Assembly (NCBI RefSeq): GCF_014396785.1 | Contig: NZ_CP060718.1 | Location: 2,353,655 to 2,417,654 of the forward strand | Length of the DNA: 64,000 nt | DNA from: Sphingomonas lutea | GTDB taxonomy: Bacteria > Pseudomonadota > Alphaproteobacteria > Sphingomonadales > Sphingomonadaceae | Direction of reading: 5' to 3' | Shown here: one piece after another, positions 32,688-41,165 of the stretch | How positions within the stretch are numbered: position 1 is the stretch's first letter | Layout: each line of letters opens with the position of its first letter | Notes under the pieces: model-generated | Database searches by the model: none | The model's input: the letters and a program-made list of their open reading frames with translations, nothing else | Told to the model about the DNA's origin: nothing | Program-made: the position numbers and the translations under genes

Positions 32688-34013
32688 ATGAAATTGCGTC
32701 TGCTCGCCGCCTGCGCGGCGCTAGCCATCACCACATCTGCTTTCGCCCAGCCCGCAGAGCGAGTGACCGTCATTCATGCGGGCACGCTGATCGCCCAGCC
32801 CGGGCAAGCGCCGATGCGTAACGCCACGGTTGTCGTGCGCGGCAGGACAATCGCCGAAGTCCGCCCCGGCTTCGTTGAACTGCCGGGCGCGCAGGTTGTC
32901 GACCTTCGCACCAGCACGGTCATGCCGGGCTTCGTCGACATGCACGTCCACCTGCGCGGGCTCGACGATCGCATGCAGGCACGGCTGCTTCAGAACACGC
33001 GCGACAATGAGGATGAGGTGCTCACTGCGCTGGTCAATGGGCGCAAGACCCTGCTCGCCGGCTTCACCACGATCCGCGACCTCGGCAATGACCCGCGCCT
33101 GATCTTCTCCCTGCGCGACGCCATCAACGCTGGGATGATCGCGGGGCCGACAATCGTTGCCGCGGGCAATGGCATCAGCGTCGCCGGCGGCCATGGCGAC
33201 CCGCGCAACGGCCTCAACCGCGACCTTTACGAGATCGCCAATGCGAAGATGATCAACACCTGCAACGGCCCCGACGACTGCCGCCGCGCAGTGCGCGAGC
33301 AAGTCGGGCTGGGTGCCGAGGTGATCAAGATCGCCGCAACCGGCGGCGTGCTCAGCAATGTCGCCGGCGGCCTAGCGCAGCAGATGATGGACGATGAGAT
33401 GAAGGCGGTGGTCGACACCGCCCGGATGTTCGGGCGCAAGGTCGCCGCCCATGCGCACGGCGTCGACGGCATCAACTCCGCGCTTCGCGCCGGCGTCGCG
33501 TCGATCGAACACGGCACCTTTACCAATGACGAAACCTTCCGCCTCTATAAGCAGACCGGCGCTTATTACGTGCCGACCCTGCTCGCCCCCGCCGCGGCCG
33601 TGGCCGACGGCCAGCGCGGCGCACTGACGCCCGCCCAATATGAGAAGGCGCGCCAGGCCGCCGGTAATGCGGAAAAAAGCTTCGCGCGGGCGGTTCGCGA
33701 AGGCATCAAGATCGCCTTCGGCACCGACACCGGCGTGTCCAAGCACGGCGACAACGCCCAGGAATTTGCGCTGATGGTGAAGAACGGCATGCAGCCGATG
33801 GCCGCGATCCGCGCGGCGACGGTCGATGCCTCGACTTTGCTCGGCAAAGCCGACACGATCGGAACCATCGCCCCGGGCAAGGATGCCGACATCATCGCCG
33901 TCGACGGCGATCCGCTGGCCAACATCCGCGAGCTCGAAAGCGTCGACTTCGTAATGAAGCACGGCCGCGTCCACAAACTCGCCGGCCAACGCGTGCTAAG
34001 CGAGGTGGATTAG
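32688..34013 (+). CDS. Secreted amidohydrolase-superfamily protein (imidazolonepropionase/prolidase-like)
   Basis: From the ATG at 32688 the product is 441 residues with a signal peptide ending at SAFAQP. Metal-binding motifs of the amidohydrolase superfamily are present: MHVHLRG (HxH), the carboxylated-lysine region EVIKIAATGGV, VAAHAHGVDG, IEHGTF and the catalytic FGTDTGVSKHG. It belongs to the branch of exported dipeptidase/imidazolonepropionase-like enzymes common in sphingomonads, which hydrolyse cyclic amides or Xaa-Pro-type dipeptides. The specific substrate is unknown. AAGGGGA lies ten bases before the ATG. It is convergent with murA. Confidence 0.9.
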   Translation: MKLRLLAACAALAITTSAFAQPAERVTVIHAGTLIAQPGQAPMRNATVVVRGRTIAEVRPGFVELPGAQVVDLRTSTVMPGFVDMHVHLRGLDDRMQARLLQNTRDNEDEVLTALVNGRKTLLAGFTTIRDLGNDPRLIFSLRDAINAGMIAGPTIVAAGNGISVAGGHGDPRNGLNRDLYEIANAKMINTCNGPDDCRRAVREQVGLGAEVIKIAATGGVLSNVAGGLAQQMMDDEMKAVVDTARMFGRKVAAHAHGVDGINSALRAGVASIEHGTFTNDETFRLYKQTGAYYVPTLLAPAAAVADGQRGALTPAQYEKARQAAGNAEKSFARAVREGIKIAFGTDTGVSKHGDNAQEFALMVKNGMQPMAAIRAATVDASTLLGKADTIGTIAPGKDADIIAVDGDPLANIRELESVDFVMKHGRVHKLAGQRVLSEVD

Positions 34014-34018
34014 TTTTT

Positions 34019-34048
34019 CATCCTCCCCGCGGGTTCGCGGGGAGGATG
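34019..34048. terminator. Perfect 13-bp inverted repeat between amidohydrolase and murA
   Basis: CATCCTCCCCGCG pairs perfectly with CGCGGGGAGGATG around a four-base loop, between two convergent stop codons. Five T lie before it on the plus strand and none after it, so it is not a textbook U-tract terminator. Position and stem still suggest termination or 3'-end protection. Confidence 0.6.
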
Positions 34049-34051
34049 ATG

Positions 34052-35335
34052 CTAGCCCGCGCTCCGCCGCTCGATCGTCGCACCGACGCCGGACAACTTC
34101 TCCTCCAGCCGCTCGTAGCCGCGGTCGAGGTGATAGACGCGCAGCACTTCGGTCTCGCCCTCTGCCGCAAGTCCGGCGAGGACCAGGCTCATCGAAGCGC
34201 GCAGGTCAGTGGCCATGACGCTTGCGCCGGTCAGCTTGTCGACCCCGCGCACGATCGCGGAACGGCCGTGGATGTCCACTTCGGCGCCCATGCGGCGAAG
34301 CTCGGGCACGTGCATGTAGCGGTTCTCGAAGATCGTCTCTTCAAGGATGCTGTCGCCATTCGCCAAACAGAGCATCGCCATCATCTGCGCCTGCATGTCG
34401 GTCGCGAAGCCCGGATAAGGCGACGTCGCAAGCGAAACGGGCCGGATCTTGGAATCGGCGCTGACACGCACGCCCTTGGCGTGGAATTCGATGATCATCC
34501 CGCAATGGGCGAGGGCGTTGAGCGTCGCGCTCATTTCTTCGGGACGCGCGCCGATAAGGTTGATCGACCCGCCCGTCATCGCCGCAGCACAGGCGTAGCT
34601 GCCCGCTTCGATGCGGTCGGGCATGACCTCATATTCGGTGCCGTGCAGCCCTTCGACGCCGTCGATGATGAGGTGGCCCGAACCGATGCCCTCGATCTTC
34701 GCGCCCATCGCCACCAGAAGATTGCACAGGTCGACGATCTCGGGTTCGCGCGCGGCATTGTAGAGGTTGGACCGGCCGGTGGTCATGACCGCCGCCATCA
34801 GCGCATTTTCGGTCGCGCCGACCGACACCACCGGAAAGCTGAAGTCGCCGCCCCGTAACCGGCCGCGCGGCGCGCTCGCCTTCACATAGCCCGCGGCCAG
34901 CTCGATCGTCGCGCCGAGCGCCTCGAGCGCCTTCAAATGGAGGTCGATCGGCCGGTCGCCGATCGCGCAGCCACCCGGCAATGACACGGTCGATTCGCCC
35001 GCCCGCGCCAGCATCGGCCCAAGCACCAGCACCGACGCGCGCATCTTGCGCACCATGTCGTAGGGCGCGACGGTCGAGGCGATGTCGTTGGCCTGGAGCG
35101 TCATCTTGCGCCCATATTGGCCCTTCTTGACCCCCGCCACGCTGGTCGAAACGCCAAGCTGGTTGAGGAGGTGCGCGAAGGTGTCGACATCCGCCAGGCG
35201 CGGCAGGTTGCCGAGCGTCAGCGGCTCTTCGGTGAGCAGCGCGCACGGCAGCAACGTCAGCGCCGCATTCTTCGCTCCGCTGATCGGGATTTCCCCCTGC
35301 AGGCGAGCTCCGCCCTTGATCCAGATACTGTCCAC
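34052..35335 (-). CDS. murA: UDP-N-acetylglucosamine 1-carboxyvinyltransferase
   Basis: The product is 427 residues. [20 protein letters not shown] holds the catalytic Lys-Asn, and C123 in [11 protein letters not shown] is the fosfomycin-sensitive cysteine. The two-domain EPSP-synthase-like fold is complete through [19 protein letters not shown] and the C-terminal [11 protein letters not shown]. It makes the first committed peptidoglycan precursor in the cytoplasm. It is downstream of clpS on the same strand, separated by a palindromic repeat. Confidence 0.97.
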   Translation of the reverse strand: MDSIWIKGGARLQGEIPISGAKNAALTLLPCALLTEEPLTLGNLPRLADVDTFAHLLNQLGVSTSVAGVKKGQYGRKMTLQANDIASTVAPYDMVRKMRASVLVLGPMLARAGESTVSLPGGCAIGDRPIDLHLKALEALGATIELAAGYVKASAPRGRLRGGDFSFPVVSVGATENALMAAVMTTGRSNLYNAAREPEIVDLCNLLVAMGAKIEGIGSGHLIIDGVEGLHGTEYEVMPDRIEAGSYACAAAMTGGSINLIGARPEEMSATLNALAHCGMIIEFHAKGVRVSADSKIRPVSLATSPYPGFATDMQAQMMAMLCLANGDSILEETIFENRYMHVPELRRMGAEVDIHGRSAIVRGVDKLTGASVMATDLRASMSLVLAGLAAEGETEVLRVYHLDRGYERLEEKLSGVGATIERRSAG

Positions 35336-35374
35336 CGGCGCGCTTTAGCGAGTGACGAAACGGTTACAAGCGGC

Positions 35375-35447
35375 CGTCATTGCGAGGAGCCGCAAGGCAA
35401 CGTGGCAATCCATGGGCCCGGATTGCTTCGCTTCGCTCGCAATGACG
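35375..35447. repeat. TCATTGCGAG-type palindromic intergenic repeat
   Basis: The outer arms CGTCATTGCGAG and CTCGCAATGACG and inner arms GCAATCC and GGATTGC form a long cruciform-like palindrome of about 73 bp, between clpS and murA. Similar CGTCATTGCGAG palindromes are, to my recollection, dispersed in many alphaproteobacterial genomes. It would form a strong RNA hairpin if transcribed with clpS-murA. Confidence 0.75.
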
Positions 35448-35454
35448 GAAAGAC

Positions 35455-35787
35455 CTACGCCTTCTCCAGCGTGCATTGCAGCGGGTGCTGGTTCTCCCGC
35501 GCGAAATCGATCACCTGGCTGACCTTGGTCTCGGCGACTTCGTAGGTGAACACGCCGCACACCGCGACGCCCTGCTGGTGGACCTGAAGCATGACCCGCG
35601 TCGCATCCTCGATCCCCATCGAGAAGAATTGCTGGAGGACGAGCACGACGAATTCCATCGGCGTATAATCGTCGTTGAGCATCAGCACTTTGTAGTTGGA
35701 CGGCTTTTTGGTCTTGGGCCGCGTGCGCGTTGCGACACCGGTCTCGTGATCGTCGAGTCCGTCGTCATCGGGGCCGTTCGCCATCAT
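35455..35787 (-). CDS. clpS: ATP-dependent Clp protease adaptor ClpS
   Basis: From the ATG pair at 35787 the product is 110 residues, starting [17 protein letters not shown]. The conserved core [20 protein letters not shown] is the N-degron pocket, followed by [29 protein letters not shown] and the C-terminal HPLQCTLEK. It delivers N-end-rule substrates to ClpAP. A start at 35805 is also possible; neither has a strong ribosome site. It is separated from the upstream phasin by a strong terminator. Confidence 0.93.
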   Translation of the reverse strand: MMANGPDDDGLDDHETGVATRTRPKTKKPSNYKVLMLNDDYTPMEFVVLVLQQFFSMGIEDATRVMLQVHQQGVAVCGVFTYEVAETKVSQVIDFARENQHPLQCTLEKA

Positions 35788-35869
35788 GTGGAAGCGTGTC
35801 ACCATCAGCGTCTTAAAATATGGCAAGTTGAAAAGGTGCCGCAAGGGCGGGCATTTTTTCGTCGCGCAC

Positions 35870-35905
35870 AAAAAAGGCGGCCGCCCCAAAAAGGAGCGGC
35901 CGCCG
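35870..35905 (-). terminator. Strong Rho-independent terminator (phasin end)
   Basis: On the minus strand a GC-rich stem (GGCGGCCGCTCC with GGGGCGGCCGCC) is followed at once by six T (plus-strand AAAAAA at 35870-35875). It terminates the phasin transcript before clpS. Confidence 0.9.
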
Positions 35906-35938
35906 CAGTCCGTTACCTGACTTTAGGAGGGGAGAGGG

Positions 35939-36664
35939 TCAGGCAACGAGCGTGTTGAAGCGCTCGGCATTGGCCGTGGCGCGGTTCGAAAGCGGCTGGA
36001 AGGCTTCGCCGGCCAGCTTGACCATCGCTTCGGTCAGCTTCGACGTCTCGGCGACCGCACGGTCGAACGAGGCGCGGGCGAACTCGCCCTGAAGCTGCAT
36101 GTACTCGGTCGGCGACTTGGCTTCGGCGAGCGAACGGATCGCGTCCGCAGCCTGCTCGACGCCGTCACGGCCCGAAGCGACAGCGTCCTGGCCGATCGAG
36201 CGCGCGCCTTCGGCGGCAACGCGGCCGGCTTCGACCATCGCTTCGATGTTGGCGCGCGTGAGGTCGGCCAGTTCTTCGGCGACGCGCTGCGTGCGCTGCG
36301 TCATGTCCTGGCTGCGCTCACCGGCATTGGCGAACATCGACTGGAAGGGCGCGAACGCCGGAACGGCGTCGAAGCCGTTGAAGAAGTTGGTCTTGGTCAC
36401 GGTTTCGATTCCTTTCTGGGCGACAGCAGTCGTCTGGCGGACTGCCTTGCGGGTGTTGCGGCGAGCCGTCTTGGTGCGGCGCGCATTGGTCTTCTCGGCA
36501 GCAGCGGCGACGCGCTTCACGCGGCGCTTCGAAGCGGCGCGCTCGCGCTTGGCGACCTGCTTGGTTTCCGCAACGACCTTCTCGGCCGTCTTGGCAACCG
36601 TGTCGGCCAGCTTGGCCGGGGCGTTGGCGGCGGCTTCCGCCTGAACCTTGGTTTCGTCTGCCAT
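35939..36664 (-). CDS. Phasin family protein
   Basis: From the ATG at 36664 (MADETKVQAEAAANAPAKL) the product is 241 residues. GAGGA lies about ten bases upstream. Residues 1-90 are a Lys/Ala/Arg-rich histone-like tail (KRRVKRVAAAAEK, KTARRNTRKA). Residues 90-241 are the amphipathic-helical phasin domain (NFFNGFDAVPAFAPFQSMF, MTQRTQRVAEELADLTRANIEAM, PTEYMQLQGEFARASFDRAV). Phasins coat PHA granules; the basic tail could tie granules to the nucleoid, as PhaF does in Pseudomonas (inference). phaC is 6 kb away in the window. TGCA-rich sites upstream fit PhaR control. Confidence 0.92.
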   Translation of the reverse strand: MADETKVQAEAAANAPAKLADTVAKTAEKVVAETKQVAKRERAASKRRVKRVAAAAEKTNARRTKTARRNTRKAVRQTTAVAQKGIETVTKTNFFNGFDAVPAFAPFQSMFANAGERSQDMTQRTQRVAEELADLTRANIEAMVEAGRVAAEGARSIGQDAVASGRDGVEQAADAIRSLAEAKSPTEYMQLQGEFARASFDRAVAETSKLTEAMVKLAGEAFQPLSNRATANAERFNTLVA

Positions 36665-36692
36665 CGTCAAATTCCTCAAATCTGTAATTATG

Positions 36693-36753
36693 TTGCAGTG
36701 CACAATATGCATTGCGCCGCACCATTTCAAGAGAAAAATTGTGCAGTGCATCA
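36693..36753. promoter_or_regulatory. Candidate PhaR operators (paired TGCA-rich sites)
   Basis: Two related sites lie in the phasin-gmk divergent region: TTGCAGTGCACAA (36693-36705; TTGTGCACTGCAA on the other strand) and TTGTGCAGTGCATCA (36739-36753). TGC/GCA-rich palindromes upstream of phasin genes are bound by the PHA-sensing repressor PhaR in other alphaproteobacteria. No phaR is present in the window, so the link is inference. Confidence 0.5.
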
Positions 36754-36797
36754 TTCCGCCGCTTGACGGCCACGGCTCGCCCGAAGCAAGAGCAGTC

Positions 36798-37445
36798 ATG
36801 GACGCCCCAACCGAGCCGCCGCCCCGCCAGCGCAGAGGGTTGCTGATCGTCCTTTCCTCCCCCTCGGGTGCCGGCAAGACGACGATCTCGCGCCGCCTGC
36901 TCGAAGCCGACCCGGACATTGCCATGTCGGTTTCGGCCACCACGCGCCCCAAGCGGCCGGGTGAGGTCGAGGGCCGCGACTATATCTTCGTCGACGATGC
37001 TGCGTTTCAGCGGATGATCGACGGCAGTGAGTTCGTCGAATGGGCGCCGGTCTTCGGCTATCGCTACGGCACGCCTAAAGGCGCGGTGAAGCAAGCGCTG
37101 CGCGACGGACGCGACATCCTGTTCGACATCGACTGGCAAGGCACGCAGCAGCTCAAGGCGGCAATGGGGGAGGATCTCGTCTCGATCTTCCTCCTGCCCC
37201 CGTCGATGGAGGAGCTGGAGCGCCGCCTGCGCGCGCGCGGCACCGATTCGGACAGCGTCATTTCCGACCGAATGACCCGCGCCGCGGCCGAGATCAGTCA
37301 CTGGCCCGAATATGAATATGTCCTCGTCAATCATGACGTGGAAACCTGCCTTCAGCAGGTGCGCGCGATCGTCGCCGCCGAACGGCTGAAAAAGGATCGC
37401 CAGACCAACCTCGTCGCCTCGGTGCGCGCGCTCACCGGCCAGTAA
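36798..37445 (+). CDS. gmk: Guanylate kinase
   Basis: From the ATG at 36798 (MDAPTEPPPRQRRGLL) the product is 215 residues. The P-loop SSPSGAGKTT is at 20-29, followed by SVSATTRPKRPGEVEGRDY (GMP binding), FVEWAPVFGYRYGTPK, the Walker-B-like ILFDIDWQGTQQL and SDRMTRAAAEISHW. It phosphorylates GMP to GDP. The longer frame from 36648 would translate the divergent promoter region with its TGCA sites and is rejected. Its 3' end overlaps the ATP12 gene by 14 bp, convergently. Confidence 0.96.
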   Translation: MDAPTEPPPRQRRGLLIVLSSPSGAGKTTISRRLLEADPDIAMSVSATTRPKRPGEVEGRDYIFVDDAAFQRMIDGSEFVEWAPVFGYRYGTPKGAVKQALRDGRDILFDIDWQGTQQLKAAMGEDLVSIFLLPPSMEELERRLRARGTDSDSVISDRMTRAAAEISHWPEYEYVLVNHDVETCLQQVRAIVAAERLKKDRQTNLVASVRALTGQ

Positions 37446-38142
37446 GGTCGGGGTCGAGCAGCGCGAGGAAGCTCGCTGCGGCCATGAAATCGCGCTTTCG
37501 GTTGTCGAGCGCGGCAACGGCCTCGGCATCGTCGCCCCAGGTCTCGATCTGCCAGCGTTCGTCAATGCTCACAGCGTTCCACGCTTCGGCGGCGGTCAGC
37601 GCGCCGTCGAGAACCGCAAGCCCGGCTATGAGCGATCCACCCACGGTGACCAGCGGCGACAGGCCGGCCAGCCGGAACGCATCGAGCGCCGCGACTTCAT
37701 GCGCCAGCCGCTCGACCGTCGCCGGCGGCTGCGCCACGTGCATCAGCCCGCAAGTCGACGCGAAGTCGACATCGAAGCGGCGCCGCGCCCACGCCAGCAG
37801 CGCATCCCATGCCGCCACCTGGCGCTCGACCAGATCGGGCGGCCATTCGCTGCGATAGCAGGCAAGGTCGGCTTCGGCGTAGCGCGCCAGCCCCGCGGCA
37901 AAGGCCGGACGGTCGGGGGCGACGCGGTCGATGGCGGCATTGGCCAGGCCCGTCAGCGGCATTGCACGCGGGTCGATGGTCTCGCCGCAGTCGCGCCATT
38001 CGCCCGCAATCGCCTCGGCCAGCGCGCGGCTTGGAACGCTAAGCGCCACCCGCGCCGGGGTGCGCAACGGCTTGCCGTCGAGCGCCACGCCCCAATCCGC
38101 GCCGCTGGTCTCGACGCTGACCTCTTTCCAGAAACGCTTCAC
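37432..38142 (-). CDS. ATP12-family F1-ATPase assembly chaperone
   Basis: The product is 236 residues. The N-terminus KRFWKEVSVETSGADWGVALDGKPLRTPAR and the mid-motifs MPLTGLANAAID, YRSEWPPDLVERQVAAWDALLAWA and SPLVTVGGSLIAGLAVLDG define the ATP12 family. It binds the alpha subunit of F1-ATPase during assembly in mitochondria and alphaproteobacteria. It is the last gene of a minus-strand run of six genes with tight spacing (RluA, HAD, small membrane protein and others). Confidence 0.94.
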   Translation of the reverse strand: MKRFWKEVSVETSGADWGVALDGKPLRTPARVALSVPSRALAEAIAGEWRDCGETIDPRAMPLTGLANAAIDRVAPDRPAFAAGLARYAEADLACYRSEWPPDLVERQVAAWDALLAWARRRFDVDFASTCGLMHVAQPPATVERLAHEVAALDAFRLAGLSPLVTVGGSLIAGLAVLDGALTAAEAWNAVSIDERWQIETWGDDAEAVAALDNRKRDFMAAASFLALLDPDLTGR

Positions 38143-38148
38143 GTCTGC

Positions 38149-38397
38149 TCACGCACCGGGCGGATCGTTCGCTGCGGCCGCATCCTTTTCGTCCCACATC
38201 TTCTTGAGCAGCCGCGGCGCTAGCAAGGCGTCGAGCACGCCCATGATGGCGACGATCGCGCCGAGCTGCGGCCAGCCGCCTTCGCGCACCAGGTCCGAAT
38301 AGATGATTGCCAGCCCCAGGATCATGATCGCCAGCCCGAAGGCGCGCGCGGCAGTGTAGGCGAGCAGCCGGTTCCGATAGACGCTGTCGTCATGCAT
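38149..38397 (-). CDS. Small two-helix membrane protein, 82 aa
   Basis: The product starts MHDDSVYRNRLLAYTAARAF and has two hydrophobic segments (AFGLAIMILGLAIIYSD and WPQLGAIVAIMGVLDALLAP), then a charged C-terminus. Its start overlaps the HAD gene stop by eight bases, and it ends six bases before the ATP12 start. Tight packing argues it is real. I do not recognise the family. Confidence 0.8.
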   Translation of the reverse strand: MHDDSVYRNRLLAYTAARAFGLAIMILGLAIIYSDLVREGGWPQLGAIVAIMGVLDALLAPRLLKKMWDEKDAAAANDPPGA

Positions 38398-39055
38398 GGA
38401 CGTGCTCCCTGACAAGCTCGAGAACGTCGCGCGGCTGGTCGGCCACCGCGACGGCACCGGCGGCCACCAGCTCCCCGCGCTCATGATAGCCCCAGCCGGC
38501 GCCGATCGGCACTGCGCCGGCCGACGCAGCCATGCCCATGTCGAAGCTGGTATCGCCGACGACGAAGCTCGTTTCCGGGCTTGCCCCCGCTTCGGCAATG
38601 GCTTCGATCGCCATCGACGGGTGAGGCTTGGATGGATGGCGGTCGGCTGTCTGGAGCGAGACGAAGCGCGCGTGGATGCCGTGCTTTTCCAGGCAATGCT
38701 TGAGCCCGCGGTCCGACTTGCCGGTGGCGACGGCGAGCAGCCAGCCGTCGCCCTCGAGCGCGTCGAGGAGCTCGAGCACGCCGTCGAACAGCGGTTCTTC
38801 GACCAGATTGGCCGCGCGCAGGGCCATGAAATGCTGCTTGTAGGATTCGGCCAGCGCCAGATGGTCGACGTCCGCAATGTCGGTCGTCAGCCCGGCCATG
38901 GCCTCGACCAGGCTGAGCCCGATTACCCGCCGCGACACTTCGGGCGGCGGCAGCGCGAGCCCGGCATCGCGAAATGTGGCCTTGAGCGCCGCATAGATCG
39001 GCGCCCCGCTGTCGACGAGCGTCCCGTCGCAATCGAAGATCGCCAGGCGGTTCAT
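38390..39055 (-). CDS. HAD-family hydrolase, phosphoglycolate-phosphatase type
   Basis: From the ATG at 39055 the product is 221 residues. Motif I is DCDGTLVDS (nucleophile Asp9), motif II is VATGKSDRG, the motif III lysine is in HPSKPHPSM, and motif IV is VVGDTSFDMGMA. The helical cap lies between residues 15 and 85. It dephosphorylates a small phosphometabolite; sphingomonad members are usually labelled Gph-like without proof. Its start overlaps the RluA-family stop by four bases. Confidence 0.9.
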   Translation of the reverse strand: MNRLAIFDCDGTLVDSGAPIYAALKATFRDAGLALPPPEVSRRVIGLSLVEAMAGLTTDIADVDHLALAESYKQHFMALRAANLVEEPLFDGVLELLDALEGDGWLLAVATGKSDRGLKHCLEKHGIHARFVSLQTADRHPSKPHPSMAIEAIAEAGASPETSFVVGDTSFDMGMAASAGAVPIGAGWGYHERGELVAAGAVAVADQPRDVLELVREHVHA

Positions 39056-40128
39056 CGTCGCTTTGCCTTGGGCGCCGTGGCGCGCGAGCGGCGCTCGCCG
39101 CGCCGGCTCGACATCCGCGCACGCGCCGCCTTGCCGGGAGCGGGCGGCGCGGCAATCGGCGGCAGGTCGTCGCCCGCCGCTTGCTGGAAGCCCAACGTCG
39201 TCAGGCTTTCGGCGAAATGCGGTGGCAATTCCGCCGTCACGTCGATCTTGCCGCCTTCGGGCGCATCGACCTTGAGCCGCCGCGCGTGAAGGTGAAGCTT
39301 GCGGCTGATCCCGCCGGTCAGGAAGGCCTCGGGCCCGCCATATTTGGCGTCGCCGACGATCGGATTGCCCATCGCCGCCATATGCGCGCGCAGCTGGTGC
39401 GTGCGCCCCGTCAGCGGCTGCAGCTCGACCCATGCCGCGCGGTTGCCGGCGCGGTCGATCACCCGCCAGCGGGTCTTGGCCGGCAGGCCATGTTCCTCGC
39501 TGACATGCATCTTCTCGCCGCCCGTGCCCGGCTGCTTGGCGAGCGGGGCGTCGATCGTCCCATCCTCGCCCTGCACGTCGCCGGCGACGATCGCCCAGTA
39601 GATTTTCTTCGCCGTGCGCGCCGAAAAGCCCTTGGCGAAATGGCCCGCCGCGCGTGCCGTACGCGCCACCAGCAGCGCGCCGGACGTATCCTTGTCGAGG
39701 CGATGCACCAGCTTGGGCCGCCCGCGCTCGTCGGCCAGCCCGTCGAGCAGACGGTCGAGATGCTGCGTGGTCTTGGTCCCGCCCTGCGTCGCCAGCCCCG
39801 GCGGCTTGTTGAGCACGAACGCCGTCGGCTGTTCGAAGATCACCATGTCGCGAACATAGCTTTCTTCTTCAGGCGTCAGCGCCTTGCGCTCAGGCGTCCG
39901 CCGCGCGCTCCGCGCCGGCGTGACCTCGACCGGCGGCACGCGGATTTCCTGCCCCGCCTCGACGCGGTCGCCCGGCGCGGCGCGCTTGCCCGCCACCCGC
40001 AACTGCCCGGTCCGCGCCCAGCGCGAGACGATGTTGAAGCTGACGTCGGGCATGTGCCGCTTGAACCAGCGGTCGAGCCGGATGCCGTCGTCGTCGTCGG
40101 TCACGGTAAAGGTGCGGGGGTCGCTCAC
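39052..40128 (-). CDS. RluA-family pseudouridine synthase
   Basis: The product is 358 residues from a GTG start. An N-terminal S4 domain (GIRLDRWFKRHMPDVSFNIVSRWARTGQLRVAG, quoted in parts) is followed by the catalytic domain with KLVHRLDKDTSGALLVA, where the Asp of RLDKDT is the nucleophile. Other motifs are AFVLNKPPGLATQGG, PLTGRTHQLRAHMAAMG and KLHLHARRL. It isomerises uridines in rRNA or tRNA; the length and S4 domain fit RluC. A long basic C-terminal tail (RMSSRRGERRSRATAPKAKRR-like) is an extra. Its end overlaps the HAD start. Confidence 0.93.
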   Translation of the reverse strand: MSDPRTFTVTDDDDGIRLDRWFKRHMPDVSFNIVSRWARTGQLRVAGKRAAPGDRVEAGQEIRVPPVEVTPARSARRTPERKALTPEEESYVRDMVIFEQPTAFVLNKPPGLATQGGTKTTQHLDRLLDGLADERGRPKLVHRLDKDTSGALLVARTARAAGHFAKGFSARTAKKIYWAIVAGDVQGEDGTIDAPLAKQPGTGGEKMHVSEEHGLPAKTRWRVIDRAGNRAAWVELQPLTGRTHQLRAHMAAMGNPIVGDAKYGGPEAFLTGGISRKLHLHARRLKVDAPEGGKIDVTAELPPHFAESLTTLGFQQAAGDDLPPIAAPPAPGKAARARMSSRRGERRSRATAPKAKRR

Positions 40129-40140
40129 GCGAGGCCCCTA

Positions 40141-40506
40141 TCAGCCCTCCGCCCAGAAATCGAACGCCTCTTGCTGCAGCTTGCGGATCAGGCGCGCCGC
40201 CTTGGGTCCTTCCCAGGGTCCGGCATGTCCATGCTTTTTCGCCCCGCCGACCCACCAGCCCTGGCCCGGGAGCCGATCCGACTGGCGCACCACCAGCACC
40301 GCCAGCTCGGGCTCGCCCCGCGCCTCGGCCTCATCGTCGACGAACGCCAGCACCTTGCACAAGGCGCGCATCTTGGGCCGCGTGAAATGGTGGCCGAGCA
40401 ACGCAAGCACTTCCGAATAAGTGATCGCTTCGCCCGCTTTGGCCGACGCAACCAGGATCGCGCGCACTTCGTGCGGATCGGCGAGCAGCCCCGCCCCCTC
40501 ACTCAT
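40141..40506 (-). CDS. Conserved hypothetical protein, 121 aa
   Basis: From the ATG at 40506 the product reads MSEGAGLLADPHEVRAIL. It contains EAITYSEVLALLGHHFTRPKMRALCKVLAF (a winged-helix-like helical segment) and ELAVLVVRQSDRLPGQGWWVG. The pattern is familiar as a conserved small cytosolic protein in sphingomonads, loosely reminiscent of the helical DNA-binding part of alkyltransferase-like proteins (SYSEVL...). That likeness is weak and no catalytic Cys motif (PCHR) is present. It overlaps the DUF4893 stop by four bases (ATGA). Confidence 0.7.
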   Translation of the reverse strand: MSEGAGLLADPHEVRAILVASAKAGEAITYSEVLALLGHHFTRPKMRALCKVLAFVDDEAEARGEPELAVLVVRQSDRLPGQGWWVGGAKKHGHAGPWEGPKAARLIRKLQQEAFDFWAEG

Positions 40507-41165
40507 TGCGGTTGGCGCGTGACCGGCGTCAGTTCGAACACGTCGAGCTTGGAAGTACTTTGCGGCCACGGGATGGTCAGCCGCCATTTGAACGGACCAA
40601 TCCGTTCGAGCACCCCGGCCATGTCGCGCTTCGGGTCGTCGCCATAAGCGATCGGCGGTTGGGAATCGCCCAGCGCCAAACTGCCGAGAAAGATCAGGCG
40701 ATTGGGGTCGTCATCCTCCCACAACCGCCCCGCGGGCCGCTGGCTACCGGTCTGCTTGACGATCGTCAGAAGGTCGCCTTCGACCTCGACGTAACAAAAG
40801 AAGGGTTTGAAGCTTTCATAGGCACGGGTCTTGGGCGTTGCTCGGCCGAGCTTGATCAGCCTGCAATTATAGCTCCCCGGCGTTGGCGCGGGTCGCGGCA
40901 GCGCGGCGTCCGGACGAAGCAGGATTCCTTCACGGCGCACTTCACCGGCATAATTGCGGCGCGTCTCGCTCAGTCCCTCGGCCCACGCCGCGCTCAGCCG
41001 CGCCAGCCGGCTTTCGTCGGCATCGGTCGCGACCTCTTTCCACCCTTCGGATTTGGCCGGCGGCGCGACCTCGACGCTGGGCCTGACACCGTCGGGGATC
41101 TTGGGCGCCGTCCGACAGCCGGCCGCCACGGCAAAGGTCGCGACGACCGCCGCAGTTCGCATCAT
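40503..41165 (-). CDS. DUF4893-family lipoprotein
   Basis: From the ATG pair at 41165 the product is 220 residues with a lipobox (FAVAAGC) about 15-17 residues in. The mature protein has SRLARLSAAWAEGLSETRR, GSYNCRLIKLGRA, FKPFFCYVEVEGDLLTIVKQTGSQRPAGRLWEDDD (quoted in parts) and LERIGPFKWRLTIPWPQ. These match DUF4893, an exported family of unknown role in sphingomonads. Two conserved cysteines (NCR, FCYV) could form a disulfide. It is divergent from RarD and heads the minus-strand operon toward ATP12. Confidence 0.82.
   Translation of the reverse strand: MMRTAAVVATFAVAAGCRTAPKIPDGVRPSVEVAPPAKSEGWKEVATDADESRLARLSAAWAEGLSETRRNYAGEVRREGILLRPDAALPRPAPTPGSYNCRLIKLGRATPKTRAYESFKPFFCYVEVEGDLLTIVKQTGSQRPAGRLWEDDDPNRLIFLGSLALGDSQPPIAYGDDPKRDMAGVLERIGPFKWRLTIPWPQSTSKLDVFELTPVTRQPQ

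Noticed and set aside
34046..34858. 270-codon plus-strand open frame over murA
   Set aside because: Antisense shadow of murA, which has its catalytic Cys and full length.
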